A stretch of DNA of 64,000 bases from Castanea sativa (GCF_040712315.1 NC_134023.1:62454757-62518756), one strand, 5' to 3'; counted from the first letter of the stretch, positions 37,061 through 49,104 are shown. Translations and numbers: made by a program. The notes: generated from the letters alone by a model not told the origin.

Positions 37061-37240
37061 TACAATCCACGTACATAACTATTAATGTTGTCTTTAGAAG
37101 ACTCGTACATATATCAAATTTCAATAAAACCCCACATGCATATATCAAATTTCAAATTCCTACAACTCCCCTTGTAATTGCCATAAATGCTCAATGAGGT
37201 CTAATTGGAGTTGAGAATGAATTTCATGGTCTCGAATATA

Positions 37241-38405
37241 TCAATGGGTTTCAATGAACTCCATAATTTCATTTGTGTGCTCCCGTGACAGTTGTATAGT
37301 AGGATTGTCATCAATTTGCTCATAATCTAATTCCACCGCTTCATTTACATCTTGCTCATCCTCAACAATCATGTTATGAAGAATTACGCATACTTTCATG
37401 ATATCTTAGAGCGTTTCACAATAGAAAAATCTTGCAGGTCCACGCTCAATTGCGAATGTTGCTTGAAGCACTCCAAATGCACGCTCTACATCCTTTCTAT
37501 TCGCCTCTTGGGCTTTTGCAAATAATTTTCTTTTTTGTCCTCGTGGAGATGGAACTTTTTTAACAAATGTTGACCACTTTGGATATATGCCATCAGTAAG
37601 GTAGTATCCAATTGTATACTCATGGCCCTTGATTGAGTAATTAACTGCAAGAGCACATCCTTGTTCAAGCTCAGAAAATATAGGAGACCGTTCTAATACA
37701 TTAATGTCATTATTTGACCCAGATAACCCAAAAAATGCATGCCATATCCAAAGATCAAATGATGCCACTGCTTCCAAAACAATGGTTGGCTCACGAATGT
37801 AACCAGAGTACTGACCTTTCCATGCAGCCGGACAATTTTTCCATTTCCAATGCATGCAATCAATGCTCCCTAGCATCCTTGGAAATCTACATCTTTCCCC
37901 ATTGGCTAAAAGTCTAGCAATATCTTCGTTGTTTAGGGACCTCAAGTATTCCTTGGAAAAAATATCAACCATCGCTTTAACAAATTTTTCCAGACTTTCT
38001 ATTGCAGTGGATTCTCCAATCCGCACATACTCATCCATAAAATTAGTTGTCACTCCATACGCAATCATCCTTAGTGCAGTTGTTATCTTTTGAAGAGAAG
38101 ATAAACCGAGTCTTTGGGCATTATCTCTTTTTTGGATAAAGTAAGGTTCATAAGTTTCTACCTTGGGTTGAATACGGAGAAAAAGAGACCGACTCATTTG
38201 AAATCTCGTCCGAAATAAATTAGGAGGATATACTGGTGTGTCGGCAAAGTAGTCGGGATAAAGTCTTTTATGGCCTACCAAATGATCACGTTCGATATAC
38301 TAATGATGTTTACGTTGTGATGTTGAACCCTTAAGAACTCGCCTCATTATCTCATCCTCGTCTGAGTCATCAAATAGCAATTTGCAAAAAAGAGAGCGAC
38401 CCATA
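37241..38405 (-). pseudogene. Harbinger-type DDE transposase with two in-frame stops
   Basis: Plant PIF/Harbinger transposase (HARBI1-like nuclease fold) that would cut at the element ends. Reading starts at ATG 38405 and continues in one frame to a TGA at 37241, broken only by a TAG at 38300-38302 and a TAA at 37406-37408. Recognisable stretches in order: DDSDEDE near the N-terminus; GHKRLYPDYFADTPVYPPNL; FRTRFQMSRSLFLRI; LTTALRMIAYG-like region; RFPRMLGSIDCMHWKWKNCP (first catalytic Asp); LSGSNNDINVLERSPIF (second); FVKKVPSPRGQKRKLFAKAQ; RKDVERAFGVLQATFAI (Glu). After the TAA the frame still reads VCVILHNMIVEDE, the family C-terminus. Only two point changes stop it, so inactivation seems fairly recent. 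Confidence 0.9.
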
Positions 38406-40308
38406 GAGACTACCTTGAAGACAACAGTGTTAGGAAATTATCACTATTATTGCAAAACAAGTAGAGATTACATTATGGAAAGGGAACAAGTAGATATATT
38501 ATTCGAACAAGTAGATAGATTTAGGAAAATGGAGCTTGCCAACAACTTTTTTTCTCCCATCTAGGAGGACCAGGACTATGCAATTTTCCTAACATCTATG
38601 GTTAATAGGTTGCACCTTGGGGTGCTAGTCTTTAATATTGAGCTCTGCACCACAGTGTTTCTTCATGAAATAGTGGCTTTGTCAAGTACATAGTAATTAT
38701 GAAATATATATAGCTTTTTTCCCTTTCCAGTTGTGTCTCTAGCTTTGTCAATAACATAAAGGCTAGAGTTCGTCTATTGCTTGGCCAGGATGTGTTGTAT
38801 TTCTTCTGTATATAATTTCATACAATTAATGGGTATGCTTGAACTAGAGGTGAGCTACTAGGGGAGTTTACTTAGTTAGAAACTACTACATTCTTACAGA
38901 CATATACTAGCTCAGCCTAGTTACGGAAGCAATTTCTAGTATCTTAAACTCAATCTCAAAGTTCTTATGATAAGCAATGCAATAGGTATTACAATATTTA
39001 CTGCATAAGTTTTACAAATTGATTTATCCATCTTATAATACAAAAACAAAAGAAGTAATTCAAAATTTTATTTATTATATTATTGATGTAACACTAATCA
39101 TATTAATTTATAAACTTTTTATAGTAAAATTAGTATTAGTATTAGCATTTTCTTCTTATGATACAAGAAAAGCTAGTTTGCAGACAACTCAAACAAGTCT
39201 CCCCCACCTCCTCCCTAGTTGTCCCTTCACGAGAGGAAAAAAGAAAAAAGAAAAGTTGAACAGTTGACACTAACTTATTATGTAGTACCTAAACTATTTT
39301 TCAATCCATTAAAGAAAATGAATATTCTGTGATCTTGGACACACAGAACTATATGCTTTATTTCTTATCAGTTAATGGATTATCTACATAAGATTAAATA
39401 GGCTCAGGAGACCCTTCAGACTGTGATGTACTTAAGCTGTTGGGGTCCTACTGTACATATAGTATTTGTGTATGATGTTTAAGAAGTTGGAATCGCATGG
39501 ATATCTATGTTTCATCTTGTATATAATCAGAAGAATATCAAGCAAAAATGAACTGCAAGATTTTGAACAGAATTTGAACACCTCAATTTCAGCATACAAT
39601 ATAGACTCAAGATTTTCAAAAATTTATTGGAATTCTTATACATTGCTTGACCTACTTCACGTGGGAAGTCTATTGAACTGCAAGTGAAGTTGCTCGCTAT
39701 GACATGATACATTAAAAAGATAGACTAGAATCAAACATTTGTATGCAATAAACTATGATCCCCTGTTTCCCATCTCGTTAAGAAAGAGGTCAAGGGCTAA
39801 AGCATTTATTAAATGGCTAATATCTCTAGCTTTAATTCAAGTATTAAGCTCTTGTTCACAATATAGTAAAGCCTAAATATTCATTCATGTACTAAAATAT
39901 TAATTAAGAAATTGAAACACTAGCTTGTTCACGAAGATATTACCATTAAATAAGCCAAAAATAGGGAAAGGGCATAAAAAAGTTGTCACTTTCCATTAAT
40001 TGTGACCATCTAGTTTAGTTAATCAATCTTATTATAAGCAAAAATACATCATCAAACATAGAAAGGACATAAGTTTTTCATATAAGCAAAAATGATGTGA
40101 TTACATAAGTGGCACAACCTATTGCCAATTGATCAAGTTGGAACAATACTTCATCTACATTTTCCAAACCTACGCTTAAAATAAGCCACTACCAAAATCA
40201 GGTTGAAACAAAATATCATCTATATATGCCAAACCCCAACCCTAAAGTAATTTACCACCAAAATAAGGTTACAACAAGACATCATCTCCTTGGGTCAAAC
40301 CCAACTAT

Positions 40309-40557
40309 TTACTCTAATTGTTGTCTTGCAAGGATTTGATCCATGCTAATGTTAAGCCATGCAGAGACGAGGAGGTTGTCCTTATCTATACTGAAGTTGC
40401 CACCACGTTTTGTTGGATTAGAGGTGACAATTTCAACTTCCGGAGACTCTTGGATGGGCATTGAAGTATTTTGAGACCCACTTAAAAATGGTGCCACAAA
40501 ATCAGAATCCATTTGTAAGATATTAGCATATCGTTTTATGTGTTCTTGTGTATCCAT
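40309..40557 (-). pseudogene. Harbinger ORF1 (Myb/SANT-like) remnant
   Basis: 82 residues. NFSIDKDNLLVSAWLNISMD matches the start of the Myb/trihelix-like domain of plant Harbinger ORF1 proteins, which help bring the transposase to the ends. The reading then jumps to QILARQQLE and stops, so most of the DNA-binding domain is missing, consistent with an internal deletion. Same strand and upstream of the transposase, the usual order. Confidence 0.75.
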
Positions 40558-41599
40558 CCCTTTTAAATAGGGAACTTAAAATAGTTAGTATATGAAGTCA
40601 ATTAGAGCCAACTCACAAAGTCCAAGAGTTCAAGTATTTGTGATAAGTGATTACTACAATTAGAAATACAAACTGAACCAAATCTACAAGAGTTCAGGGC
40701 CTTCACATATTATGATTATGCTGAAAACTCAAATCAATTCTTATTTGTATCTTTACAATCAATATAAGCTAATCATAATATTTTGGTGGCAGCTTCTCAC
40801 GTATAGCAACATCCTACAATATATGTTGACAACTCCTAATCAAAAAAATATATGTTGACAGCTCCTAATCAATCTATTTCGACTATATATACTACAGTAA
40901 TTTTTTGTTACAGAAATACTAGCCCTTTACACAGCCAAATATTAATAGAATACAGAAGCAAATATAACTCAAAATATACTCTGCACAATATATCTGCAAA
41001 CATAGCCCATACATAGCCAACATGTACTAATAGAAATCAAATAAAACCTTAGAGTTTAACACAACAAAAACCACTGATAGAACCTTTGCATACAACATAT
41101 TAATTTGTTGAAGAAAAAATCAGCAAACAAGAACACCGATTATTTAATAAAATTGGAATTTTGGTAATTGAATTTGAATCTGAACAAACTTTCTGAAGAT
41201 GCTAATCAAATAGAGAGCGAAAACCCCTCGTGATGAAGCTGAATCCCACCTCTGCAAATATCAACAACAATTCTTTGATCAAAACCCAAACACAAACACA
41301 AGCTAAATCCCCCTTTTTCTTGCAGAAAGAGAAAAGAAACACAAATACAAAAACTCGACTACATTGATCAAAACCCACCTAGTAAATTGCTTTGAATTTT
41401 ATTTTGATTTGATTTGAGAGACCGATAGAGCTTCATTTTAAGATTTTGCAAAAAAAATCTTAATCCAAACCCACAAACCCTTAAGAACCCTTGAGAATCT
41501 CGGTTTGAAGAGAGAGTGTTGGAGTGAAAAGTTAAATGGGTATCTAGAGTGTTGGGTTTATGAGATGAGTGAATCAGTAAAGGGATTTGGAGATGGGTG

Positions 41600-41720
41600 A
41601 GGGTGAATCGGTATTCGGCAGAGGCTTGGTGACAGGGGCTTGGTGATTCGGAGAGAAAGAGCGAGGCTTGGTGATAGCGGCTTGGTGATTCAGAGAGAAA
41701 GAGAGAAGCTTGACAATGGA
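41600..41720. repeat. GCTTGGTGATTC tandem repeats
   Basis: A unit of about 51 bp (GGCTTGGTGA...GCTTGGTGATTCGGAGAG, then AAAGAGCGA) occurs twice with a third partial copy, within the probable leader region of the Harbinger genes. Confidence 0.75.
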
Positions 41721-41981
41721 GAGAGAGAGAGAAAGGGGATGAGAGAGCAAAAACCCGGTACTGTAGTGAGAGATTAAGGAGCTTGAACGGATTAAAATAC
41801 ACTATTTTGTTTTGGCATAGCGGTATAGTACTATTGCACATTTAAGATGGTATTGTAGTACTATGCCAAAAAAATTTGGCCTTTCCCAGTTTTAGCCATC
41901 CAGTTGCTAAGCATGTTTTGGGCTTGAATGCCAAATGTACCTTACATTTGGCATTTGGTAGGCCCACTACTGATGCTCTAA

Positions 41982-42511
41982 TGGACAAAGACTTAAACCA
42001 AGTAGTTATTTAGTCAATATTAAAAAAAATATAAACTGGATAATTAATATTGTAAACAAATCACCACTGCACGCACATAGAGACTAGCATATACTGACGA
42101 AAAAAAAATACAATAGAGAAAAACTCTTCAAGGTCATGTTTAGTGGCGGAGTCTAGAATTTATCTTTGGGGGAGCCAATAATAAATGAGATGGCTAATTT
42201 TTTTTTTCTTTGTATAAACTACAAAGACAGTTCAATATAGAAATCTAGTACTTTATAACTTATTGGGTATTCATTACTACTTTTCCCATGTATATGAATC
42301 CTCTTTACTTGTCCGGCAAGTTAATTATAGGGTTAGGTATTTCTTTTTGTTGTTCTAATGAGAAACTAGGTTAACACTACTCCATGGAAAATAAAATGCA
42401 GGGCAATCTGTGAAGTTTCCAAGAAGTGCCTTATTCTGGACGTTTTTTTAGACTAAATCACACTTAGGATTTTCACTTCAAGTTAGCAAAAAAGCAAAAG
42501 TATTATGTAAT
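41982..42511. other. Unit 2 spacer with a degraded hAT end
   Basis: AGTGGCGGAGTCTAGAATTT at about 42142 resembles the CAGGGGCGGAGC family. 42400-42511 aligns with 18483-18590 of unit 1. No gene. Confidence 0.6.
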
Positions 42512-42665
42512 TGTTAGAAATACTGAATAAGTGTATTGTATTTCTCAAGTTATAGAATATACATAAGTGCCTTTACAAAAGAGGCAGAGTGTGCAGTACA
42601 AGTAAGTGTGTTATACAAGTAAACAAGGTGGGCCTAAAGCCCACATACCCTAATACACGTTAACA
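42512..42665 (-). repeat. Copia 3' LTR
   Basis: 154 bp. On the minus strand it starts TGTTAACG and ends TTCTAACA. Its TATA region is mutated relative to the 5' LTR. Confidence 0.93.
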
Positions 42666-42678
42666 GCCCCCATCAAAC

Positions 42679-43517
42679 TCAAGGTGGATGTGAGACCGAC
42701 TTGAGGTTTTCAACCAAAGTACGAAGACGTCCCTTAGGATGTGACTTGGTGAAGATATCTGCAAGTTGATCCTTAGAGGAGATTGGGATCAGCTTGAGAG
42801 CACCATGGACAAGATAATAACGAATAAAATGACAATCGATCTCGATGTGTTTAGTTCGTTCATAGAAGACACCATTGTGAGCAATATGAATAGCACTCTG
42901 GTTGTCACAATAAAGAGGAGTAACAGAGGACGTGGACACATCTAAGTCTTTGAGAAGCCATCATAGCCAAAGGAACTCAGATGTGGTATCAGCAAGGGCA
43001 CGATATTCTGCTTCAGTACTGGAGCGGGCCACACGAGTTTGTTTCTTGTTTCACCAATAAATCAGAGAAGAGCTAAGAAGAAAGCAATAACTAGTGTTGG
43101 ACCTGCGATTAGTGGGATCTCTTGCCCAACCAGCATTAAAAAATGCACTGAGAACAAAAGGAGATTGAGCAGAGTAGAAAAGACCATGGAAGAGAGTGCC
43201 CTTTAGGTATTGAAGAATGCGTAGAACAACAACATAGTGGTTGATTGTGGAGCAGACAAATACTGGCTCACTTGGTGAATAGCATAGGAAATTTCTGGAT
43301 AAGTGACAGTGAGATAAACTAGACTGCCAACCAAGCGTTTGTAAATAGAGGGATTAGACAATGGTTTCTCCCCTGAGGGAGTTAGATGCACATTAAGCTC
43401 AACTAGAGTGTCAACAGTCTTACTATCAGTGAGTCCAGCTTGAGACAAAAGTTTAGAGGCATACTTGGCTTGAGTAATATAAAGTTCGTTTGTAGAATGA
43501 GTGATTTCAAGACCCAA
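42679..43517 (-). pseudogene. Copia RT C-terminus and RNase H remnant
   Basis: Readable parts are GLEITHSTNELYITQAKYAS and YKRLVGSLVYLTVTYPEISY (RT thumb/connection), then after broken sequence [32 protein letters not shown] and [11 protein letters not shown] (RNase H). Several stops and frameshifts occur between 42940 and 43200. The upstream part continues beyond the solo LTR at 44932. Confidence 0.9.
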
Positions 43518-43522
43518 GAAGT

Positions 43523-44931
43523 TGTTAGGATTTGTGCCCTTAAATCCTATTATATGATGCTATGTATGACATTATGAATGACTTAATGTTGTGATTAATA
43601 AAGTTGTTTTATTATTATCTAAAATAATGGTAACATGAATATTGAGACATTATCGTATAGTCCATAAGATGCATAGTATGTGATTTATGTGATTTAGTCA
43701 CAGAAGATATAAATCACAAGTTTTTTGTAAACTCAGAATTTTAGTTCGTAGTCGGTGATAAAATTGAGCATTTCATCTGTGAAGACTATAACATATCAAC
43801 TAAGATGATTTGTCTTGATCATGGAAATGAAGATTTCTAGTTGGTATGTTGATATGTTTTAAGAGTTAAAACATATTGAACTGGACCGCTATGAGGTTTA
43901 TTATTCTCCTAACGACTGTCCAATGAATAATAAACTTACGACTTCTATTTACATGAATTTTTTATCCTGAGAGGATAATGGACCTGATCATGAGATGTAG
44001 GTTACTTTGATATATCAGGAGTGAGATCTAAAGTCACAATCAAAACCTCAGTATGTTAGGCAGCTACATTTAGTGTTGATGGAACATATATTCTCAAGAT
44101 GGAATTCATAGTCTCTTAACGGAGATACAAAATATTCCCTTGAGATAAGTTTAATGAGTTTGGTTATTCAGAGTGTTAGGCCTAACCACTTTAGTAAGGA
44201 ATTACTAAAGTATATATTTATGGAATCGGATTTCATAAATATATGATGAATAACTTAAAGGATTAAACCGGGTACTCAAGGAATTAAGATGTAGTACTTT
44301 AAAAAGTTGCAGTCTATATTCATGACTTTGTATTACTACAAATATTTTATGAAGGGGTTACATGTATAATAAAGTCTTGGAATATAATTTATAAATAAGG
44401 CCTAGAGTGCAACTATATTTATATAGTGGTATTAAATATAGTTAATGGTAACTTTGAACTTATCAAGAGTTGACAGAAAAGCCCAAGGCCCATTGGAACT
44501 AGAGTCTTATTGGTCCCTTTTGGTCCTACTCGAAGCCACACATTTAAGCCCAATTGGAAAGGCCCAAAGACCAGCCCAATTAGATAATCAGTTAAATACA
44601 AAGGGAGAAACATACAAAATTTTAATATGTGTAAAAGACATTATTATGAAATAGTGTGTATGTGAGTGTGTGACACTTTATCATTCTCCTTTAGAAAATG
44701 ATTGAGAGACCACACTTCTTGGGCGTAAAGTGGAATTGGAGTGAAGATTAAAAGTATTCCTAAGTGTTTCCGATCTTTTTCTTTTTTGAAATTCACCACA
44801 CCAAAGTACGTTATCTTGTTCTTGAATTCTGAAATTTACATCGTGGACATTGTCAATTATGAATGAAGTAGATCCGTTTATTTTCTGCTGTGTATATTTT
44901 GTATGAGATACAAACCATGGTTATTTCAATA
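43523..44931 (+). mobile_element. Solo LTR inside the copia RT
   Basis: Begins TGTTAGGATTTGTGCCC and ends TGGTTATTTCAATA, with the duplication GAAGT on each side (43518-43522, 44932-44936). Removing it rejoins LSYF and LGLEITH of the copia RT exactly. No protein inside, so it is a lone LTR of another family. Confidence 0.85.
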
Positions 44932-45526
44932 GAAGTAGCTGAGATGTCCAAGATCTGTCATCTCAAACTGCTGACTAAGAAAATCCTTGAGTTCTTGAAT
45001 GCCACTAAGGTCATCACCAGTTATGATCATATTATCCACATAGAGGAGAAGTAAAATAGTGTCTTTGTCAGTGTGACGAAGAAATAAGGCAGAATAATAA
45101 TAATTGGTCATGTAACCCAAGCGAGAGATGGTAAAGCTGAATTTGGTAAACCAAACTTATGGAGTTTGTTTAAGGCCATAAAGTACACGTCAAAGGTGAC
45201 AAACCTTATTTGATTCAACAGAGAGACCAGGAGGAGGTTACGTATAAACTTCTTTACTTAAATCCTCATTAAGGAATGCATTTTTGACATTTATCTGAAA
45301 AATGTCTCATTTACTAGCAGCAGCAACAGCTAGGGGTGTGTATAGGTCCAGTTAAGGGGATTTTTGGACCCAACCCACCATGGTAGGTCAAAAAAAAAAA
45401 TTCAATCCAACTCAACCCATCACATAAGTCCAACCCAACCCATCACATAAGTCCAACTCAACCCATCACATAAGTCCAACCCAACCCAACCCACATGGGT
45501 CGGGTTGAACCCATAGGTTGGACAAA

Positions 45527-45564
<38 letters not shown>

Positions 45565-46150
45565 GTAGAAAAAATATAAATATATTTAAAAAAACCCAAA
45601 GATTAATATCAATGTAACTCCTTAAAGGCAAACAACACTAAAGACTAAACAAGAATAGTAATTTACTAGGGTTTGTGTGAACTAATTGGCTTTTATATAG
45701 AATCAGCAGAGCTAGTTATTTTAAAAATTTATTAATTATATAACATATTTTAAATATATATATATATATATATTAAATATATAGGTGGGTCGGGTCGGGT
45801 TTGGTGGGCTTGGAATTTTATGATCCAAACCCAACCCGACCCGTTATAAAAAAAAAATTGTAACCCAACCCAACAAGCCCTAAAAACCGAGTCAACCCGG
45901 CGGGTTGGATTGGGTCGGGTTGGTTTTGGTGGGTTGGTTGCACACCCTTAGTATTAGCTAAGAGGGCACGAACAAATAAGATACGAGCAACTGGAGTAAA
46001 GGTCTCTTAATAATCAATCCCATACTCCTGTGTAAAACTTTTTGCAACAAGACGAGTTTTGTAGCGTTCAATGGCCCCATCAGAGCTAGTCTTAATCTTG
46101 TAGATCTACTTACAATTAACCACAGATTTCCTAGGTGGGAGAGTCACCAA
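44932..46150 (-). pseudogene. Copia reverse transcriptase N-terminal half
   Basis: Segments in order: a [19 protein letters not shown] region, [15 protein letters not shown], then a stop and TFTPVARI; after the hAT MITE, VKNAFLNEDL-like and LRVLYGLKQTP; then [15 protein letters not shown] and [12 protein letters not shown]. The catalytic YVDD box reads YVDN. Several in-frame stops. Inactive. Confidence 0.9.
45331..45950. mobile_element. hAT-like MITE inside the copia RT
   Basis: TAGGGGTGTGTATAGG at the left and TTGCACACCCTTA at the right are inverted. Rich in CCCAACCC/GGGTCGGGT with an ATT run. Flanks GCAACAGC and GTATTAGC agree at 5 of 8. It interrupts the LLA-VAAA part of RT. Confidence 0.8.
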
Positions 46151-46545
46151 ATCCCAAGAATGGTTTTTAGATAATGCCTAAAGTTCCTCTTTCATTGCAA
46201 TCTGCCATAAAGGGTTAGTGGAAGCCTCACAATAGGTGTGAGGCTCGTGCCGTGTAGCAAGGACAGTGTAACAATAATATTCAAGTAAGTGTGCAGGAAT
46301 GGATCTTACCCGAGTTAAGTGACGAGGTGGAATGTCTTGTGCAAGATCTTCAGGCGAAGTAGGAGCAGGGGACCCAAGCTCAGGGTTGGGTAGCTCATCT
46401 TCGACCTGTTCATTAAAGGGTGAATTAGGAAATTGATCAAAGGTATCTGGTGGTTGGACAGAGATGTCTATAGGAGAATCCGGATCAACTACAGGAGGAT
46501 CAAGAGCAACTATAGAAAGAATATGTGACTCATTTGGGAAAAGAT

Positions 46546-47421
46546 CTAAGATAGAGGAGGAAGATAGGGAGGCACAGAAGTGAGAAAGCTCGACAAAGGA
46601 GCGATGTTCCCAAAAAACAACATTGCGGGAGATACGAAGACGATGAGAGACAAGATCATAACACTGATACCCCTTTTGAGTTTCGCCATAGCCAAGAAAA
46701 CAACAAAGCCTTGACCGAGGCTCAAGTTTGTTATGCTCATGTGGCTAAAGAAGAATAAAACAAGTAGAACCGAAGGAGCGAAGGTGGTGATAGTCTAGAG
46801 GTGATGATAGTCTGGAGGTGATTTAAAAAGGCGCTCATATGGAGTTTGATTTTAGATAATAGAACTTGGAATGTGATTAATAGCGTGAACATCATAAAGA
46901 GCAGTTTCATCCCAAAAAGGAGCAGGAACTTTGGCAGAGAAAAGGAAAGCACAAACAGTGTCAAGAATATGACGAAGTATTTGTTTGGCTCTACCATTTT
47001 GCTGAGAGGTACCTAGATAAGTTAATTGATGAACAGTGCCATATGAATCCAAAATAGCTTGGAAAACATATTGAGTGTACTCAAGAGCATTATCAGATCG
47101 AAAATTTTTGATACGTTTAGAAAATTGAGTTTCAACTATTTTTACAAAATTAGAATATACTTGCAATAATTCAAAATGATGTTTCATATGAAAAATCCAG
47201 CTATAGCGGGAATAATCATCAACAAAGACAACAAAATATCGAGATCCACCAATACTAGAGGCAGAGGAAGGCCCCCAAGCATCAGAGTGAATTAGGTCAA
47301 AGATATCAGTGGACATTGAGTCATTAGTATTGAAAGGCAAAGGTGGTTGTTTTCCTAACTGACATGAAACACAATCAAAATTTTCTGTGAATAATGAACC
47401 TAACAAACCTCTAAAAGCCAA
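46546..47421 (-). pseudogene. Copia integrase remnant
   Basis: Shows DCVSCQLGKQ (end of the zinc domain), DLIHSDAWGPS (first Asp), YFVVFVDDYSRYSWIF, NFRSDNALEY (second Asp) and TSQQNGRAKQILRHI, where the usual NGVAERKHRH has lost the catalytic Glu. PAPFWDETALYDVHAINHIP follows, then a broken C-terminus to 46546. Inactive. Confidence 0.9.
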
Positions 47422-47567
47422 GTGTTGTACCTGAGAGGAAGATGCGTGACCAAGTCAGGCATGCCAAAGTGCAAGGGAAGAAATAGAAGAAACTGCAGTA
47501 GCTGTAGCAATAGAAATAGGAGCAACAAGTGGAAGACGAATGTTGGGCGATAATGCGATAACCCAAA

Positions 47568-47849
47568 CTACACAATACACTCAGAATAATCAAAGATAAT
47601 GAGATAACCCAACTCAGCTAATTGTCCCACAAAAAATAAATTGTAAGAAAGGTCAGGAACATTAAAGACCCTAGGAACTAAGAGGTTGGAGGTTGAAACG
47701 GAACCTATATTATGACTAAACATTGTGGAACCGTTTGGTGTGCGAATATTAAGAGGGTGTGGTGTAGGTTTAAGGTAAAAAAATAAGGATGAGTGAGGTG
47801 TCATGTGATTGCAACAATCAAAATCCATAAGCCAAGAGGAAGGAGACAT
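47568..47849 (-). pseudogene. Copia protease remnant
   Basis: SSWLMDFDCCNHMTPH corresponds to the copia SWLLDSGCSNHMT active site, with DSG changed to DFD. VFNVPDLSYNLFFVGQLAEL is the usual downstream motif. Confidence 0.85.
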
Positions 47850-47953
47850 ACCAGATAAAGTTGAGAGAGAAGAGGAATAAGATGCATTACCAACTATACG
47901 AATGATATTAGCGGTGATTTTTTAAGGTCATTTATGGAAATGGTGAAAGTGGA

Positions 47954-48157
47954 TCAAGAAGACTTAGACTGTGCATAAACGGAAGCCATTGGTTGGACAC
48001 TCTCAGTGTTAGCAACAATAGCAGTAGAAATTGAAACAATTGATTTGTTGCGATGATAGCAAGCCTCAATATTGTGGCCAAGACGTTTGCAAAAACGTTT
48101 GCTGGATTGTCGGCGACGATTATTGAAACAAGAAGAAGACTTTTCCTTAGTCTTCAT
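47954..48157 (-). pseudogene. Copia gag zinc-knuckle remnant
   Basis: RFCKRLGHNIEACYHRNKS fits the CX2CX4HX4C knuckle except that the first cysteine is missing. The rest of gag is absent upstream, so gag was mostly deleted. Confidence 0.8.
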
Positions 48158-48938
48158 TTAGAAGCAAAATATGCAAAAATAGACTGCAAAAATAAAATCT
48201 ACGTGAAAAACTGGGTATGGAGCACTTGGACTGCAAAAAGTCAACTCTGTCAAAAAAGTCAATGGTCAACTTCGCAGAAAAGTCAATGGTCAACGAAGTA
48301 GAACGTCAACAGTCAACCACGGTCCAAGTCAACTGAAGATGACATCAGCAATTGACGGATGACGTCAGCAGATGACGTGGCAGATGACGTCAGTAGGTGA
48401 GTCAGCTAGGGCTGACGTGGTCGATGACGTCAACAGTGAACCCAGCGGCGCATGAGCACGTGACGTAAATAAACAGAAACTTCAGGCCGCGCGTGGAAGC
48501 ACATGAGATGTCCGATGTGGCCGATTCTTCGCCGATGATGTAGATTGGGAAAAGAAAATTCTGATGGTAGTGGTGGCGATAAGATCAAAAAAACATTGGT
48601 GGCGTGTGAAGAGTGTGAAAGGATTTGGCCGAAACTTTGACCTGAGTGTGGCGGTGCGTGCAATCTTCGATGGCTGCAAGAGTTCCACGGATGAGTAGAT
48701 CGGGGCAAGATGATCACAGTGGTACTTGCAAAAATGTAATCGGAGCAAGATGCACGGCGGTAACGAGAAGGCAGTGTTCTTTGTGGTGCGAGATGGCGGG
48801 GACTGTAGGTCCGAAACTAGAGACGATGATTGAGAGACGTTAGAGATTCAATGGCGAATGGCTGTGGTGGCGGCTGTGACAGCATAAGCAAGGAACACTA
48901 AAGAGAGACAAGACTACAAAGAAAATTTTAGAGCAATA
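48158..48938 (-). other. Copia leader region without gag
   Basis: Between the primer site and the knuckle. Unusually GC-rich for the window. Holds the GTCAA/TGACG block but no recognisable gag body. Reading frames here overlap on both strands and look random. Confidence 0.6.
48240..48475. promoter_or_regulatory. Dense W-box and TGACG-motif block in the copia leader
   Basis: About ten GTCAA (TTGAC, WRKY core) words lie in 48240-48435 and seven TGACG words (bZIP/TGA core; three as TGACGTCA) in 48353-48470, ending with GAGCACGTGACGTAAAT (a G-box overlapping TGACG). Several are in imperfect tandem repeats (AGTCAATGGTCAAC twice). A stress-responsive enhancer role is inference. Confidence 0.5.
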
Positions 48939-48950
48939 GCTTTGATACCA
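48939..48950 (-). other. Copia primer binding site
   Basis: TGGTATCAAAGC directly inside the 5' LTR, matching the initiator Met tRNA 3' end except for one base (usual TGGTATCAGAGC). Confidence 0.9.
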
Positions 48951-49104
48951 TGTTAGAAATACTAAATAAGTGTATTATATTTCTCAAGTAATAGAATATA
49001 CATGAGTGCCTTTATATAGGAGGCAGAGTGTGCAGTACAAGTAAGTGTGCTATACAAGTAAATAAGGTGGGCTTAAAGCCCACATAACCTAATACACTTT
49101 AACT
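48951..49104 (-). repeat. Copia 5' LTR
   Basis: 154 bp. On the minus strand it contains CTATATAAAGG, a plausible TATA box. Its first base has changed (AGTTAA instead of TGTTAA). Confidence 0.93.

Larger units (their letters stand above)
36187..41978 (-). mobile_element. PIF/Harbinger DNA transposon, 5.8 kb, decayed
   Basis: Ends GTGCATCCACAATTGG and, read in reverse, GAGCATCAGTAGTGGG, flanked by TAA (36184-36186 and 41979-41981), the usual Harbinger target. It carries both expected genes on the minus strand: Myb-like ORF1 (40309-40557, truncated) and a DDE transposase (37241-38405, two stops). The rest is AT-rich leader, introns or spacer (38406-40308, 40558-41978) with no other gene. A minisatellite occupies 36545-37060 near the left end. 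Confidence 0.85.
42512..49104 (-). mobile_element. Ty1/copia LTR retrotransposon, decayed and nested
   Basis: Two 154-bp LTRs (42512-42665 and 48951-49104) bound a minus-strand pol remnant. The target duplication is GTAAT on both sides (42507-42511, 49105-49109). Unit 1 has the intact site ACGTAATTATATTCTCC near 18585. The primer site, TGGTATCAAAGC at 48950-48939, fits initiator methionine tRNA. A purine tract (GATGGGGGC) adjoins the 3' LTR at 42666. By eye the LTRs differ at about 13 of 154 positions. The order gag knuckle, protease, integrase, RT, RNase H is the copia order. Two later insertions lie inside (43523-44931 and 45331-45950). Confidence 0.93.

Noticed and set aside
40558..41841. 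157-codon minus-strand frame at 41368-41841
   Set aside because: Built largely from the GCTTGGTGATTC tandem repeats; better read as leader of the Harbinger genes.
48430..48843. Overlapping reading frames on both strands in the copia leader
   Set aside because: GC-rich leader gives random open frames; none matches gag or a known captured gene.
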